From NCBI GenBank assembly GCA_021234155.1, contig JAJEKV010000133.1:246001-310000 (forward strand): 64,000 bases of DNA. Direction: 5' to 3'. Made by a program: the position numbers and the translations under genes. This DNA comes from Isoetes taiwanensis. Its lineage: Eukaryota > Streptophyta > Lycopodiopsida > Isoetales > Isoetaceae. Positions 41,661 to 51,534 of the stretch are shown here, one piece after another (within the stretch, counting starts at the first letter, position 1; each line of letters starts with the position of its first letter). The notes under the pieces were generated by a model. The model did not search any database. It was not told the origin of the DNA and worked only from the letters and a program-made list of their open reading frames with translations.

Positions 41661-42471
41661 ATTAACAATAAAAATGTGGTGAAGATGAAGAAATGAAATA
41701 ACCCTGTGATTCTTCCGGATAGTGAGTGGCATGATCCTCTCTTACATTTTAGTTCCAATCTTGAACTTAACATCCTTTGCATTTGGAGAGACCCTCTGTT
41801 TTGGGTCCAAAATTGTTGCACAAGTTCTATGACGTAATTGGGAATTGCATCCGCTCTTCTAACTCTTTTGTACAAAACCCATTTCCCCCTTTGCAATCTA
41901 TCTCTTCCCTCTTCAATTTTGCTTTGGGAAGATTCCTAGGATGAACACCCAGCAGTTTACCAAAACCCAGAAAGCAGCAGCCGGGATTAGCACTTTCGGT
42001 ATTAATGCTTCCTCTTACGGCCATAGCAAGGCAACTACTCTTGGTCGCTAAACTGTCATTGCTTGTTAGACTTCTTCACAAGTTGAATGGAAGCCACGAG
42101 GTTGCTGACCACAATGCTCTTGGCTTGCAAATCTTTCGACTCTTAAGCTAAATCACGGTCCATTGTGTCATCCTGCAGATAATCTAGTAAAACCTCTTTC
42201 TTATCATTTGTTAGACAAGCCTTTAGTGGTGCTATGAAATGAAGATAACAATTTTAATACCATCAGGCCTTTGGTAGAGGCCGTTCGTGGATCCTCCCTC
42301 TATTTGTTGCAATTTTGCTAATTCTTCTTTAGCTTCCCTTTGTCTTTTTCCTTTGGCGTCTTTTATGATCCCGTTCTTGTTACTTCTCTTTCTCTTACGT
42401 GGCAGATTTGCTTCCAAATTAAATGATTGAAGATATGAACCGGATTGATCCACAACCAGATTAAGCGCCAT
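41633..42471 (-). pseudogene. DDE-like transposase family, N-terminal fragment (copy D)
   Basis: The minus frame 41633-41896 reads PNYVIELVQQFWTQN and then, with a shift, RVSPNAKDV. This matches VRKFWDENTRVSPYKKHVRK (near 48.74 kb) and MVAQFWLDNSKVSPKIRDVM (near 55.62 kb) in the other family members. An upstream basic stretch (42232-42471, RKRKRSNKNGIIKDAKGKRQ) may be its N-terminus. No CxC or catalytic region follows, so this is a truncated copy. Confidence 0.5.
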
Positions 42472-42729
42472 AGCCGTGTGCTTCAGGAAAGGCGCGGGTG
42501 GGTCGTGGGTTTAGAAATCGGTTCGGTGGAGATTGGAATGGGATGGAATGGGACGGGTGGCGTAGGAATCGGGTTGTTGCAGTTCAGGAAATGATTGAAT
42601 CCGGGCAGTACATGCACTAGGCGCCAAACAAACATTTAAAATCGCACCACAAATTTGATATCTCCCACCACATTTTTAGGAGGACAGGGGGGACACCCAG
42701 GGTGTTCCACTACAACATGCTTTCACCCA

Positions 42730-43064
42730 CTTACGGCATTGTTTTGTACTTTGCAGAATTTGGTTACATTTTACTGCCTTTCTAATTACCAGTGCTTTGG
42801 GTTCTACATTCACATTCCAAATCGTTACCCATTTTCTATTGGGTGCCATATGGCGATCCTGTGCCCATGGCAAGTCCATGGCAAGTCCTGTGTCCTTGGG
42901 GCAAGTCTTGTGAATTTGAAATTTAAAATGAGGGTCCATGGAGCCGTGGATCCTACAATTTGAATTTAAAATTCAAATTGTGAGGATAATAAAAAGCACA
43001 AGTGCGGTAACTCCTTTCAAGCCAACAGGATAATCAAGAAAGGACAAAGCCGAGTGTGCCCAAT
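42730..43064. other. Non-coding stretch
   Basis: No gene seen. GAATTTGAAATTTAAAAT near 42911 and AATTTGAATTTAAAATTCAAATT at 42957-42979 make small AT palindromes. Confidence 0.5.
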
Positions 43065-43545
43065 TCACTTCTGGGGCGCGAATTGCCAATTGAATACACA
43101 CCAGAAGCGAATTGCCAGTTGAATACACGTTAGAAGCAAATTGGGCACGCGGAAGATTGCCAATTCGCGTCAGGCGTGTACGCATGGCGCGAATTGGCAA
43201 TCTTCTGCGTGCCCAATTTGCTTCTGGCATGTAATAAACCGGCATTTAATCATCTTTGCCAAATTCAGCCGGTTAGCATGAGTACATGCGAGCGAATGAC
43301 GTATTAGATTGCCAATTACCGGTGTGTATTCATGCTCCAGCCGATTATGGGGGAGCATGAATACCGCGCTGGCCGAATTGGCAATCTATGCGTGCCCAAT
43401 TCGGGCCGTGGGTCGGAGCATGAATACACGCCGCGAATTGGCAATCTTCTGCGTGCCCAATTCGCTTCTGGCATGTGATCATGCTAACAACTCGCGCCAG
43501 GCGCGAACTGGCAGCATGAATACATGCCTGACCTAGTCTTGATAT
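43065..43545. repeat. Inverted and direct AATTGGCAATCTTCTGCGTG satellite
   Basis: A unit of about 45 bp built from GCGAATTGGCAATCTTCTGC, GTGCCCAATTCGCTTCTGG and 'catgaatacac' occurs about eight times in both orientations, for example near 43075, 43110, 43190, 43370 and 43435. Confidence 0.85.
43132..43225. repeat. 38-bp-arm palindrome within the satellite
   Basis: Arms 43132-43169 and 43188-43225 are complementary with one mismatch by eye, separated by an 18-nt spacer. It starts AGAAGCAAATTGGGCACGC. It is formed by two satellite units in head-to-head orientation. Confidence 0.88.
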
Positions 43546-43650
43546 ATCTAAATGCCACCTAATATACTAACCTTTTATAAAGGAAGACTTCGCCCATTTC
43601 GTTTAATGTTGCACTAATCTCTGCGAGGACCTCTGCAAGCATATGGGGGC

Positions 43651-43885
43651 CTAGAAACCGACACTTCCTGTGGCTGTAATGAAGCAGATACATGGTTTGT
43701 CTGTTTGCTTAGCCTTGTTGGAGAGGGATCGTTGTGCTTCAATAGAATGTTGTCCGTCAATAATAAGAAAGCATACATTTGGATCCTCCACTGTAAGCTC
43801 CTCCAGCATTGTCCACTGGAGTGGAGCATCCTTTTTCCTATCCCAAGGAAGCACGTCTGCTGGCATGCAACGAGCAACCATGCAA
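43651..43885 (-). pseudogene. Fragment with a DGQH motif, family unclear
   Basis: The minus frame reads VARCMPADVLPWDRKKDAPL, then MLEELTVEDPNVCFLIIDGQHSIEAQRSL. The IIDGQH block resembles the (I/V)DGxHR core of ParB/DGQHR-type domains, with Ser in place of the usual Arg. It continues directly from the LINE endonuclease fragment without a visible boundary. It is therefore probably a separate repeat joined to the truncated LINE. Confidence 0.4.
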
Positions 43886-46008
43886 CATTCTGCCCAAGTT
43901 GAAGAACTTTACTCCTCAGAGTTGCCCACAAAGCACCACGCTGACGAGGTCTATTATGAGCATATACATTTATCAAACCCCACTCTTGGTCCTTATCTTT
44001 CCATTTAATTATTATCCAACGCTCGAACCTATCTGTTGAGTAAAAGTGGCATCCACAGACGACTTCCATGCAGTAAGCATACCAGCCTTAGATGCATCAG
44101 TAGCAGACACCAAGACATTATAGTCACGTCCAAATACATTAGCTACTTTATGTACATCACCTCGGCGGCATTTATGCTCTTGAAGGCAACAAAAGGTCGT
44201 AGAAAACTTAGACAGGTAAAGACACAACCTGCTTCTTTTACTTGGGGAAGAAGCCACTCCCCTCACATTCCAAGACAACAGGTTCATGTGGCCAAAATAT
44301 TATGTTCCACCTCCATACCAATAGAGCCAGCATCAACCATGTCCATCTCGCATGGTTCTCGAAGGGAGGTCGCCCACCTCGATCACGGGAAATTGGCAAG
44401 GGGAGCCTCCTCGCCTCCACCCTTCCATTGTTTTGTTCAAGACTTGGTGAGGGAGAGCCTCCTCTACTCTCTACCCCCGGTTGGGTAAGTGGCAAGGAGA
44501 GCCTCCTCTCGGCAAATTATCGAGAATCGCTCATGACACGAGACACATGTTGACTAGCCTTTTAGATGCGACTCTTTTCCAATTAACATGTCCATCCCTC
44601 TTGGGCATTTTTATGATGCTCTTGAACATTTTCATGCCGCTCTTGCAATTCCTGGTTCTTCTGTAACTTAGCCCTAGCATCCTCTTCCAAAGCGGGAGTA
44701 TGCACAATCTTACGTGGGATAGTGGTTTTAGCGTGAGATGGAGTAGCAACAAATGAGAGGTAGCGTAGCATTGGTAGAAGGGACAACAGAGGGTAAAGGG
44801 GACACAACAGAGGTAGGAGGCATAGAGGAAGAAGGGACCATTGCAGGACGATCTCTCTTAGCACGAAAATTTCAAATAAAGCAAAGGAAATAAATCAGCA
44901 AGCTGAGGGCCATTGAGCAATTGCAAAGCATACTTCAGAAGGATAGGGCCACTTTTCACAACCACACAGTCAGGAAGACCGCGATCAGAAGGAAGAGAGA
45001 CACAAATTTTAGCACCATCAACAATAGAATGGGCCAGATGAGTACCCAGACCATTAGCGATACTGATAAGAAACTCCGGCACCAAGAGATCAGGAGGAAG
45101 ATTTGGAATAGAAAACCAACATGGCATCCTAAGAGCACGAGTCGTACCAGGAGAAAATCCAGGCGAGTAAGGCTGGTACAAAATATAATCACTCCACATT
45201 GGGTCCACACCACGTGCCACCAGTTGCTCCACAGCCACAGCATCATCAAAAGCGATCAAAAAGAACTTCTTATCCAGCATCTTTAAAGTACGATAAGGTG
45301 GCAACCCTAATTTCCGAAGATGACCAGTCAACCAATAGCCAAGCTTTCTAGTGTCAAGAAATGCTCCAGTATATTGACCAACCACACTAAACGACAACAA
45401 GTTACTAATACACTTCTTGTGTAAGTTATGATCAATCTCGACCACATTGTACCCAGACGCTTGAAGAGTATTCTTACACATTTCAGGCTGATAGAAAACT
45501 TCAACAGGAGGTAACTGAAGCTCCAACTGAGTTTCCTTTGTTCGCAACTCACCCAAAAGATTACTGAGATCTCTTTTATTATCCTGAATCAGCACAACAA
45601 TAGCTGTAGCAATACGCTAGTTGATGACAAGTCCTTCTTGATCCAATCACTAAAGCGCTCCCTCGTAGCATTTACTCCATAAGTTGAGGACCTCCAAGGA
45701 AGTGGACGGGACTGATCTTTGTTAGAATTGGCACCAGCTGGCGCCGAGGCACCATCCACAGAAGCATTACCGCTATTCAAAGCACTTGTACTCTTTGGTG
45801 CACCAGCTGAGGGTGCCAATGCAGGAAAATCACCGTCTTGAAAGACATTCTCACTATAAACCAGAGGTTTAATATGCAATGCCAAATTTGCCCCCTGCAC
45901 CAGCATGGATACAGGAGGTTTTGCAGGTGGCTTGGAAGTTGACGCCATAGAGCCGAAACTGTCAGGGCCGAAAAGGCTACCAACCAGAACTAAAACCTGT
46001 GATGCCAC
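43885..46008 (-). mobile_element. LINE (non-LTR retrotransposon) 5' portion: ORF1 and start of endonuclease
   Basis: ORF1 runs from 46008 to about 44860 in two frames. After a Ser/Ala/Pro-rich start comes a DUF4283-like region (NLLSFSVVGQYTGAFLDTRK, then GYWLTGHLRKLGLPPYRTLK and AFDDAVAVEQLVARGVDPMW). Known plant L1-type ORF1 proteins have this domain. An APE-like endonuclease starts at 44287 with MNLLSWNVRGV and LQEHKCRRGDV (candidate catalytic Glu). It shifts frame near 44050 and continues WGLINVYAHNRPRQRGALW (cf. NVYAPN block). It stops near 43885; the rest of the endonuclease and all of the RT are absent. LINE copies normally lose their 5' end, so loss of the 3' part implies later deletion or rearrangement. 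Confidence 0.8.
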
Positions 46009-46438
46009 ACACCCTTGGAAAGAGCTCTGAATCAGCTTTCCAAACAGCCAAAAAACACCGTAATCTGAGGTCTGTAGCTCAAGATATGAACATAAACGTA
46101 AAGCAGCCTTTGGCAGAAACCCTAGGGCGCATATACGTGATGTGGACGAGAATTGTTATCTAGTCATTGTGCCAATCCTGGCTCTGAACCTCCTTTTGTA
46201 AATTTTATGTTGTAATTCTCTGCAAAATCAATTACGAAAACAATGGTGCCATCTTGGATATTGTCTAGGCAACTCCTGAATTGCAGGGCCTGCCATCTAG
46301 CTCTGTAATTGGGTGTAAATATGGTTCTGCTACCTAAAAAAGCACGAAAGCACTAAGCACTTAAAGCACTTAGAGTTCGACAAAAAACGTGACTTAGCTC
46401 GATCTCGGTTCCCGCGCGCCAATTTTCCTCCCAATTTC

Positions 46439-47483
46439 TTGTTTCATTCCCGATTACAACAGAGTTTCCCTAATCCCTTCGGGCACACAACAATAGATCG
46501 TTTCTCAGCAACTAATCTTCCTCAATCAAGCGAAATGGCAGACGGGGCAGAAACGGCTGAAGATTTTGCTGAGATTAAAGGATTATCAAACGAGGGCGTG
46601 CAACCAAGTGCAAATTACAACTGGAATAAAAAATGTTTCACAGGAACAATGGGAATCTGTTTGGCAGGAACCTTTCCAATCTAAGTCTGCAATCAAGGTT
46701 CAGTTTGTCAAACCGCATTTGAGGGCCAAATTGGATAGGTTATTGAAAATTTTTCTACCCGTAAGGCCCCCAGAACAATGAAGTAAGAAAACAGCTTGCT
46801 TATGCTTTTGCATGGGAAAATTGCCCCAAGGGTTGGATGATCCCGAAGGGCATAAGATCAATTGAGCCGCATATGGCTTAATACCGTTGTAAATGTATCG
46901 AAATGTAGGCGAAAAAGAAGGTTAAAAAAGTAAAAGCTGAAGTGGATTTGAAGCCCCCTGATATTTCTCGCAAAAGAAATTAGTAAGCCTATCCTAGATC
47001 AGAATGATTTGAAGCATAACCTTCCGCTTAGTGACGAGAAAGAATTGGTATGCTTGAAAATAAAAAGGGCGAGATGGGAAAGGAAATGCAAACTCTTGTT
47101 GTTAACTTGGTCACGATGAGAAGAGTAATGACAAGATCTATAAGATATTGTCTGATAAAAGAATTGCTATTGAAGAGCTTAAGTCCAGGATTGCAGAGAA
47201 GAAGGCTTTGGTTAGCACAATGGAAGTGGAGACAGAAATAAGGGAGTTGGAAATGAAGCTGATGTTTGAGGAGTATGCATATGAGTCTTTGGAGTCTATT
47301 TGCAAACCAGAAGATCCAGATCTTCTTGTGAAGAAAATTTCATTGGAGGCTAAATTGATTGAAAAAGAGACTGAGATCACTAGAGCCAAAGAACATTTGA
47401 GCAACCTTGAAAGTTTGAGGCAGATAACCAACACTCCTTTCTGCATCAACACTATCAAAAGAACATTTCCAGGTTTTTTGTAA
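46439..47483 (+). pseudogene. Coiled-coil protein gene of the 3.36-kb transposon (fragmented)
   Basis: It opens with an N-terminal frame containing MADGAETAEDFAEIKGLSNE and, after a shift near 46620, NVSQEQWESVWQEPFQSKSA up to a stop near 46780. The middle is broken by stops. A long heptad-rich frame follows at about 47130-47483: DKRIAIEELKSRIAEKKALV, then TEIRELEMKLMFEEYAYESL and KISLEAKLIEKETEITRAKE. It is predicted to be a rod-like coiled coil. Family unknown. Its convergent position opposite the transposase inside the same terminal repeats suggests an accessory transposition protein or a captured host gene. Confidence 0.5.
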
Positions 47484-49445
47484 AGTTCTTGTACTGCTTG
47501 TGGTTTAACATTTCATGATAAATATAAAATGTCATTAGTTTTGGAATGTCAACATGAGTATCATTTGATGTGTGCTGCATTGTTAAGAGTACCTCTTTCT
47601 TTTCTCTTTCTTCTTCTTCTTCTTTCCTTATCCTTCTGTAAGTTATATGCACTAGAATTGACACCTGGTCAGTATGCCAATGACAAGATTGAGCTTCCTG
47701 TTAGATCTTAAATCCATAATTTTTAGCAAAATCTATAACAGAAACAGTGGTATCATCTTGAAGTGTTTCCAAGCATTTCCTGAATTTCTTGGCTTGCCAA
47801 TGAGCTCTATAATTATGTGGCACAAAAGATTTCATTGTCTTTGTTGCATGCTCATTAAATTCAAAAGGACTACCAGATTTGTAGGCCAATCTTGTATCCT
47901 TTGCAGGTTTCTTAGATGACTTCAAGGTATTCTTCCTTTGGACTTCTTGCTGCCATGTTAAAGTCAATTGATCAGCTCATCATATGGAAGTATACTTAAA
48001 ACATGCTTTCAGTAGTTACTAAATGCACTTTCCAATATAATTCAAAAGTCATTACCTTTTCAAATACTTTCCAATTCACAATAACAGTATTCTTCTTATT
48101 CCTCTCTTTAGGACATGTTGGTAACCTGCAATACATTATAGCAAGCTGTTCAAATACAAAACAACATTACAGGTTGAAACAAATGAAACCATGTACTCAC
48201 TTCTTTAAGCCACACTTTGTACAATTTTGCATCAGACATGCATGTTTATGTCACTCATCACTCTCATCCTTTTGGCAGGCCACCATTCTCCAACAGTCAC
48301 TACTTGATTTGATAGTGTTCTCCTTGGCCATGCAGATCGGACCTGGTCCACATACTTTGCACTTACAGGTACAATCCTTATGAACACCATGTGGATCTGT
48401 CCTCGTATTGTTGATGGCCTGCCTTGCAAATTCAAGATACAAATGGTATTGGCAACAACAGGTCTCCCTTTCTTGAAGTTTTCTTACATAGCTTGGCTTC
48501 AAAAAGCCCCTTTGGGACATCTTTATATTAGGATGTTCCTTCTTGAAAGCAAGGTACAATTGAACCTGAACACAATGGCAGTCATAAATTTAATTACTTA
48601 AACACATAGAGAATGAAAACATTAGTGCATAACATGGTAAATTTCTGGCTGAAACTAATTACCTGCGTCATCTCCAAAGAAATGAATAGGATGATCAATT
48701 TTCACCATTTTCAGTCAAATGCTTCCTCACATGCTTCTTGTAAGGAGAAACTCTAGTATTCTCATCCCAGAACTTCCTCACAGTGGCTATTTCTTCGGGT
48801 GAGAATGCATCCAACAGATAGAACCCTTGAAAGATGAGATTGATTAATCCCTCCTGTTGAAGATGCTGCCATTTGAAGGGTGCTTTTTCTTGCTTGCAGG
48901 ACATCAGTTGTTCTTATCATTTTTTGTGATTGCATTGTGTCTCTAACATTCACAAACAGGCTTTTCATTACAGCCAAATCCCTGGGATCTGGTACATCTG
49001 CTTGCATAGGCAAATGCTTGTTTCTTTTGAAAAGTCTTTGAAGAACTCTCCCTTTGTCCAAATCCTCAGAAACGTTCCTCACAATATGATTAAAAGAATC
49101 ATCTAGCTCTTTTGAGAGTTCTTGCAATCTTCTTTGACTGAGCCATCCTCTTCTCATCGTATCATTTGGTGGACTGTTTTCCTTTTCCCTTTCTTTCATT
49201 CTCTTTCTCGATTCTCTTTTCCTCCTGGCTTCAAATTCCAGATAAATTTGCCTATTGTGATCATCGATGCTTTCGGAATTGGCAGTAACATGATAGTTTA
49301 GAGAATTGGAATTGGGATTGGGATTGGGATTTTGATTGGAATGGGAATTTGAATTGAGAATTGGCCATGAACTCTCAGCCATGACAATAGAGCTTGGGAA
49401 GAATGACAATCCAAGAAAGAAAACTTTCCTCCAGAATCCTGCCAT
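47455..49445 (-). pseudogene. DDE-like transposase family, copy A (introns, one clear nonsense mutation)
   Basis: The minus-strand N-terminus is at 49445 or the Met at about 49382 (AESSWPILNSNSHSNQNPN). The following blocks are a basic region (EARRKRESRKRMKERE), EEIATVRKFWDENTRVSPYK, and a CxC-type cysteine cluster at 48251-48559 (GFLKPSYVRKLQERETCCCQ, then CTCKCKVCGPGPIC). Then come a short exon near 48060-48120 (LPTCPKERNKKNTVIVNWKV), FVPHNYRAHWQAKKFRKCL and VSVIDFAKNYGFKI (first catalytic-Asp candidate, near 47710), and SILVHITYR near 47650. Introns with GT-AG ends are plausible, for example acceptor TTGTTCAG-type before VQLYLAF. At 48251-48253 a TGA replaces the Trp expected in SDEWHKHACL. 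The C-terminal catalytic part is missing. Confidence 0.7.
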
Positions 49446-49770
49446 CCAGAGATCCCGCCAAACATGACAATTGCTCTAGCAATTCGCGAACACATCCATG
49501 TCATCGATCCCCCTCACTCCGGAACATGCATACTATTTCTGGAGTAACAACCCCCCCGAGGTCGTTGAGAAAAAATTCATCGAGCATGCACCACCTAAAG
49601 CACCTAAAGCACTTGTCCGGAAGGTGCTTTTTGGGTATCAGAACCATATTTACACCCAATTATGACGCACAAATATCCTCAATCTGGAACATGGGTAGGA
49701 ATTGAAATCCTTCACTGCCGTTCTCTTGTAAGACAATCTAAGAACTGTCTTTGGTTTTCTTTTTTCCTCC

Positions 49771-51529
49771 TTGCCAGTTGAGGTCTTGTCTTATGCTGCA
49801 GTTTCATACTGTGTCTCACTAGCTACCTTAGTTTTCTTACTTTTGTTTTCCTTCTTGGTGGCATCGGATTTTTTCTTTCTGCTGCCATCTGGTACTTCCT
49901 TGGGAACACAGTCTGCAACTCCACTAGAATCTTCTGTCTCCACTGAAACCTGTAGAAAGGTCTGCAGCATAAAACATAAGATTAGTGCAAGTGAAAGCAG
50001 AAAAGCAGGATTCAGCGGATGTCAGCACATATGAGCACGTTGCAGTATGCAATAAAGAGAGTTTTACCTTTTCAAACGTTTTCCATTCAAGCAAGAACTT
50101 GTGATCCTCTCTTTCCCTTGGACATATAGGAAGACTTTTTATGCCACAGCTCTGACTTTTTTACATCAAGCAGTCATGTTTATACCATTCTTCACCCTCG
50201 CTCTTGTTGAAAACCACAGCCCTTCAGAGCTCGCTGCTTGAGTCATATGTGTGTTGGCTGGCCAGATACTTCTCGCCAGGTCCAAAAACCTCACAACATC
50301 ACTTGCACTCTTCACCATGAAATCCAGTTTTCGCTGACCTTAAAGCATTCAGGCCTACTCCAACTTCATATGGTGTATGCAACAACAGGTTTCCCTTTCT
50401 GATACTTTCTTTATATTAAGAGGCTTCAATTTCCCGAAAGCCTTTAAGTAAACAAAGTATTCAGGGTATGCCTTTTTGTATTGTTGAAAAAGTTGCAACT
50501 GAATGGTGACCTTTGGTTAGAAATATTTATGCAAGAATTGCAAGGAGTTTTTGTATGGAAACTTATACTTGTGTGACCCCCATAAGGTGCAAGGGATAAG
50601 AAATTCAGAAGCCTGAGTCTCCAACATTGTTTACAACATCCTTCTTGCAAGGAGAGACTCTGCTATTATGTTTTCAGAATTTTGTAATGCTTTGCTTGCA
50701 AGCAGGGGTGAGAGAATCACAACTCAACTTCCTTTGGAAGCTAGACTACGAACCATATCCAAGGATGGCTTCTGATTTTCTTAATGCAACAGTTGCAATT
50801 GTTGTCCTTTTGGAAACTGTCATAAGAAATATTGCACATTATCCAATGAACCTCTCCCAGCCAGCAGCACTCAACATAGCACTCAGTAGATACAAGCATT
50901 TAAAAGCATAATGAAGCACAGACATGAAATTAAGAAATAGATGTACCTAAGAGCCCTGCCATAGTGGATTGCATCTCGATTTTGTGGACGAAGCTATCAC
51001 CAGTGTCGAGGTTCTGGCTCTCCAAATATTATGGTTCCTTTGTCTGTTTTAGATTGTTGAACAGCACCCCCGCTGCCTTGCACTCCTTTGGATTTGGCAA
51101 AATTCCAGGTTTTGAGATTTTCATTTCATGATGATGAACCACCCTCTTCATCACATCGGCCTTCATTACGGGTGAATGCTTCTTGGTAAGCTTGTTGAAG
51201 TAATCAACTATAAGCTTGGCTATTTTTTGCCTGTGTCTCATGCTCAGATCTTCCAGTTCAACTGCTGCTTTTTTCTTCTTATTCCGTAACCTGGCATCTC
51301 TCTTTCTCTGTGCATCCAATTTCTTGTAAATTACAAAGGAAACGGGATCTTCACGCGATATCTCCTGTGTTTCAGTGAGATCCAACAAATCTGGAACAAT
51401 GTATTGGAATTCGTCTGGCCGAAAATCCAATGCTAGACGTGTGATTGCCTCCAAGCCGGTATCAGGAAGATGCCATGAATTTCTTGACAGAGGGAGAATA
51501 AGTGAATTGGAGGGAATTGCGCGGGCCAT
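49771..51529 (-). pseudogene. DDE-like transposase family, copy B (N-terminal half only)
   Basis: It starts with the 166-residue frame 51029-51529: FRPDEFQYIVPDLLDLTETQ, then basic KLDAQRKRDARLRNKKKKAA, then VMKADVMKRVVHHHEM. Its layout parallels the N-terminus of copy A (EARRKRESRKRMKE, LFKRNKHLPMQADVPDPRDL). Downstream, minus-strand readings near 50380-50510 give QLFQQYKKAYPEYFVYLKAF and SERETCCCIHH, matching copy A's CxC segment (LQERETCCCQYH). At 49771-50000 a Lys-rich stretch (EVPDGSRKKKSDATKKENKS) follows. Many stops; no catalytic region is seen. It stands in tandem with copy A, same strand, about 0.3 kb apart. Confidence 0.6.
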
Positions 51530-51534
51530 GAGCC

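Larger units (their letters stand above)
33149..42729. mobile_element. 9.6-kb segment bounded by 26-bp perfect inverted repeats (putative DNA transposon)
   Basis: The left end 33149-33174 (starting TGGGTGAAAGCATGTTGTAG) is the exact reverse complement of 42704-42729. Inside both ends similarity is patchy (a tgtggtgggA...AATTTGTRGTG segment). GTGGTG-rich arrays lie in the left part (34.35-34.77, 38.32-38.91 kb) and CACCAC-rich arrays in the right part (41.18-41.66 kb), like inverted subterminal repeats of plant DNA transposons. Cargo comprises remnants of an FCP1-like domain, a possible Ulp1-like peptidase, a coiled-coil protein and two transposon protein families. No clear target duplication flanks it. 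Alternatively, the two ends belong to different copies of a shorter element whose TGTAGTG/CACTACA motifs point outward. Confidence 0.5.
46306..49662. mobile_element. 3.36-kb DNA transposon with ~40-bp terminal inverted repeats and two convergent genes
   Basis: The left terminus 46306-46345 (TAATTGGGTGTAAATATGG, then TTCTGCTACC and AAAAAAGCAC) is the inverse of 49624-49662 with three or four differences. Subterminal AAGCACTTAAAGCACTT (left) and AAGTGCTTTAGGTGCTTTAG (right, complement) strengthen the pairing. Inside, a transposase-family gene runs on the minus strand from near the right end. A coiled-coil frame runs on the plus strand from near the left end. They meet tail to tail at about 47.46-47.48 kb. 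No clear target duplication is visible at the ends, which is compatible with age or imprecise boundaries. Confidence 0.72.

Noticed and set aside
44036-44488. Plus-strand 150-codon frame
   Set aside because: Antisense to the LINE endonuclease start; no domain on the plus strand.
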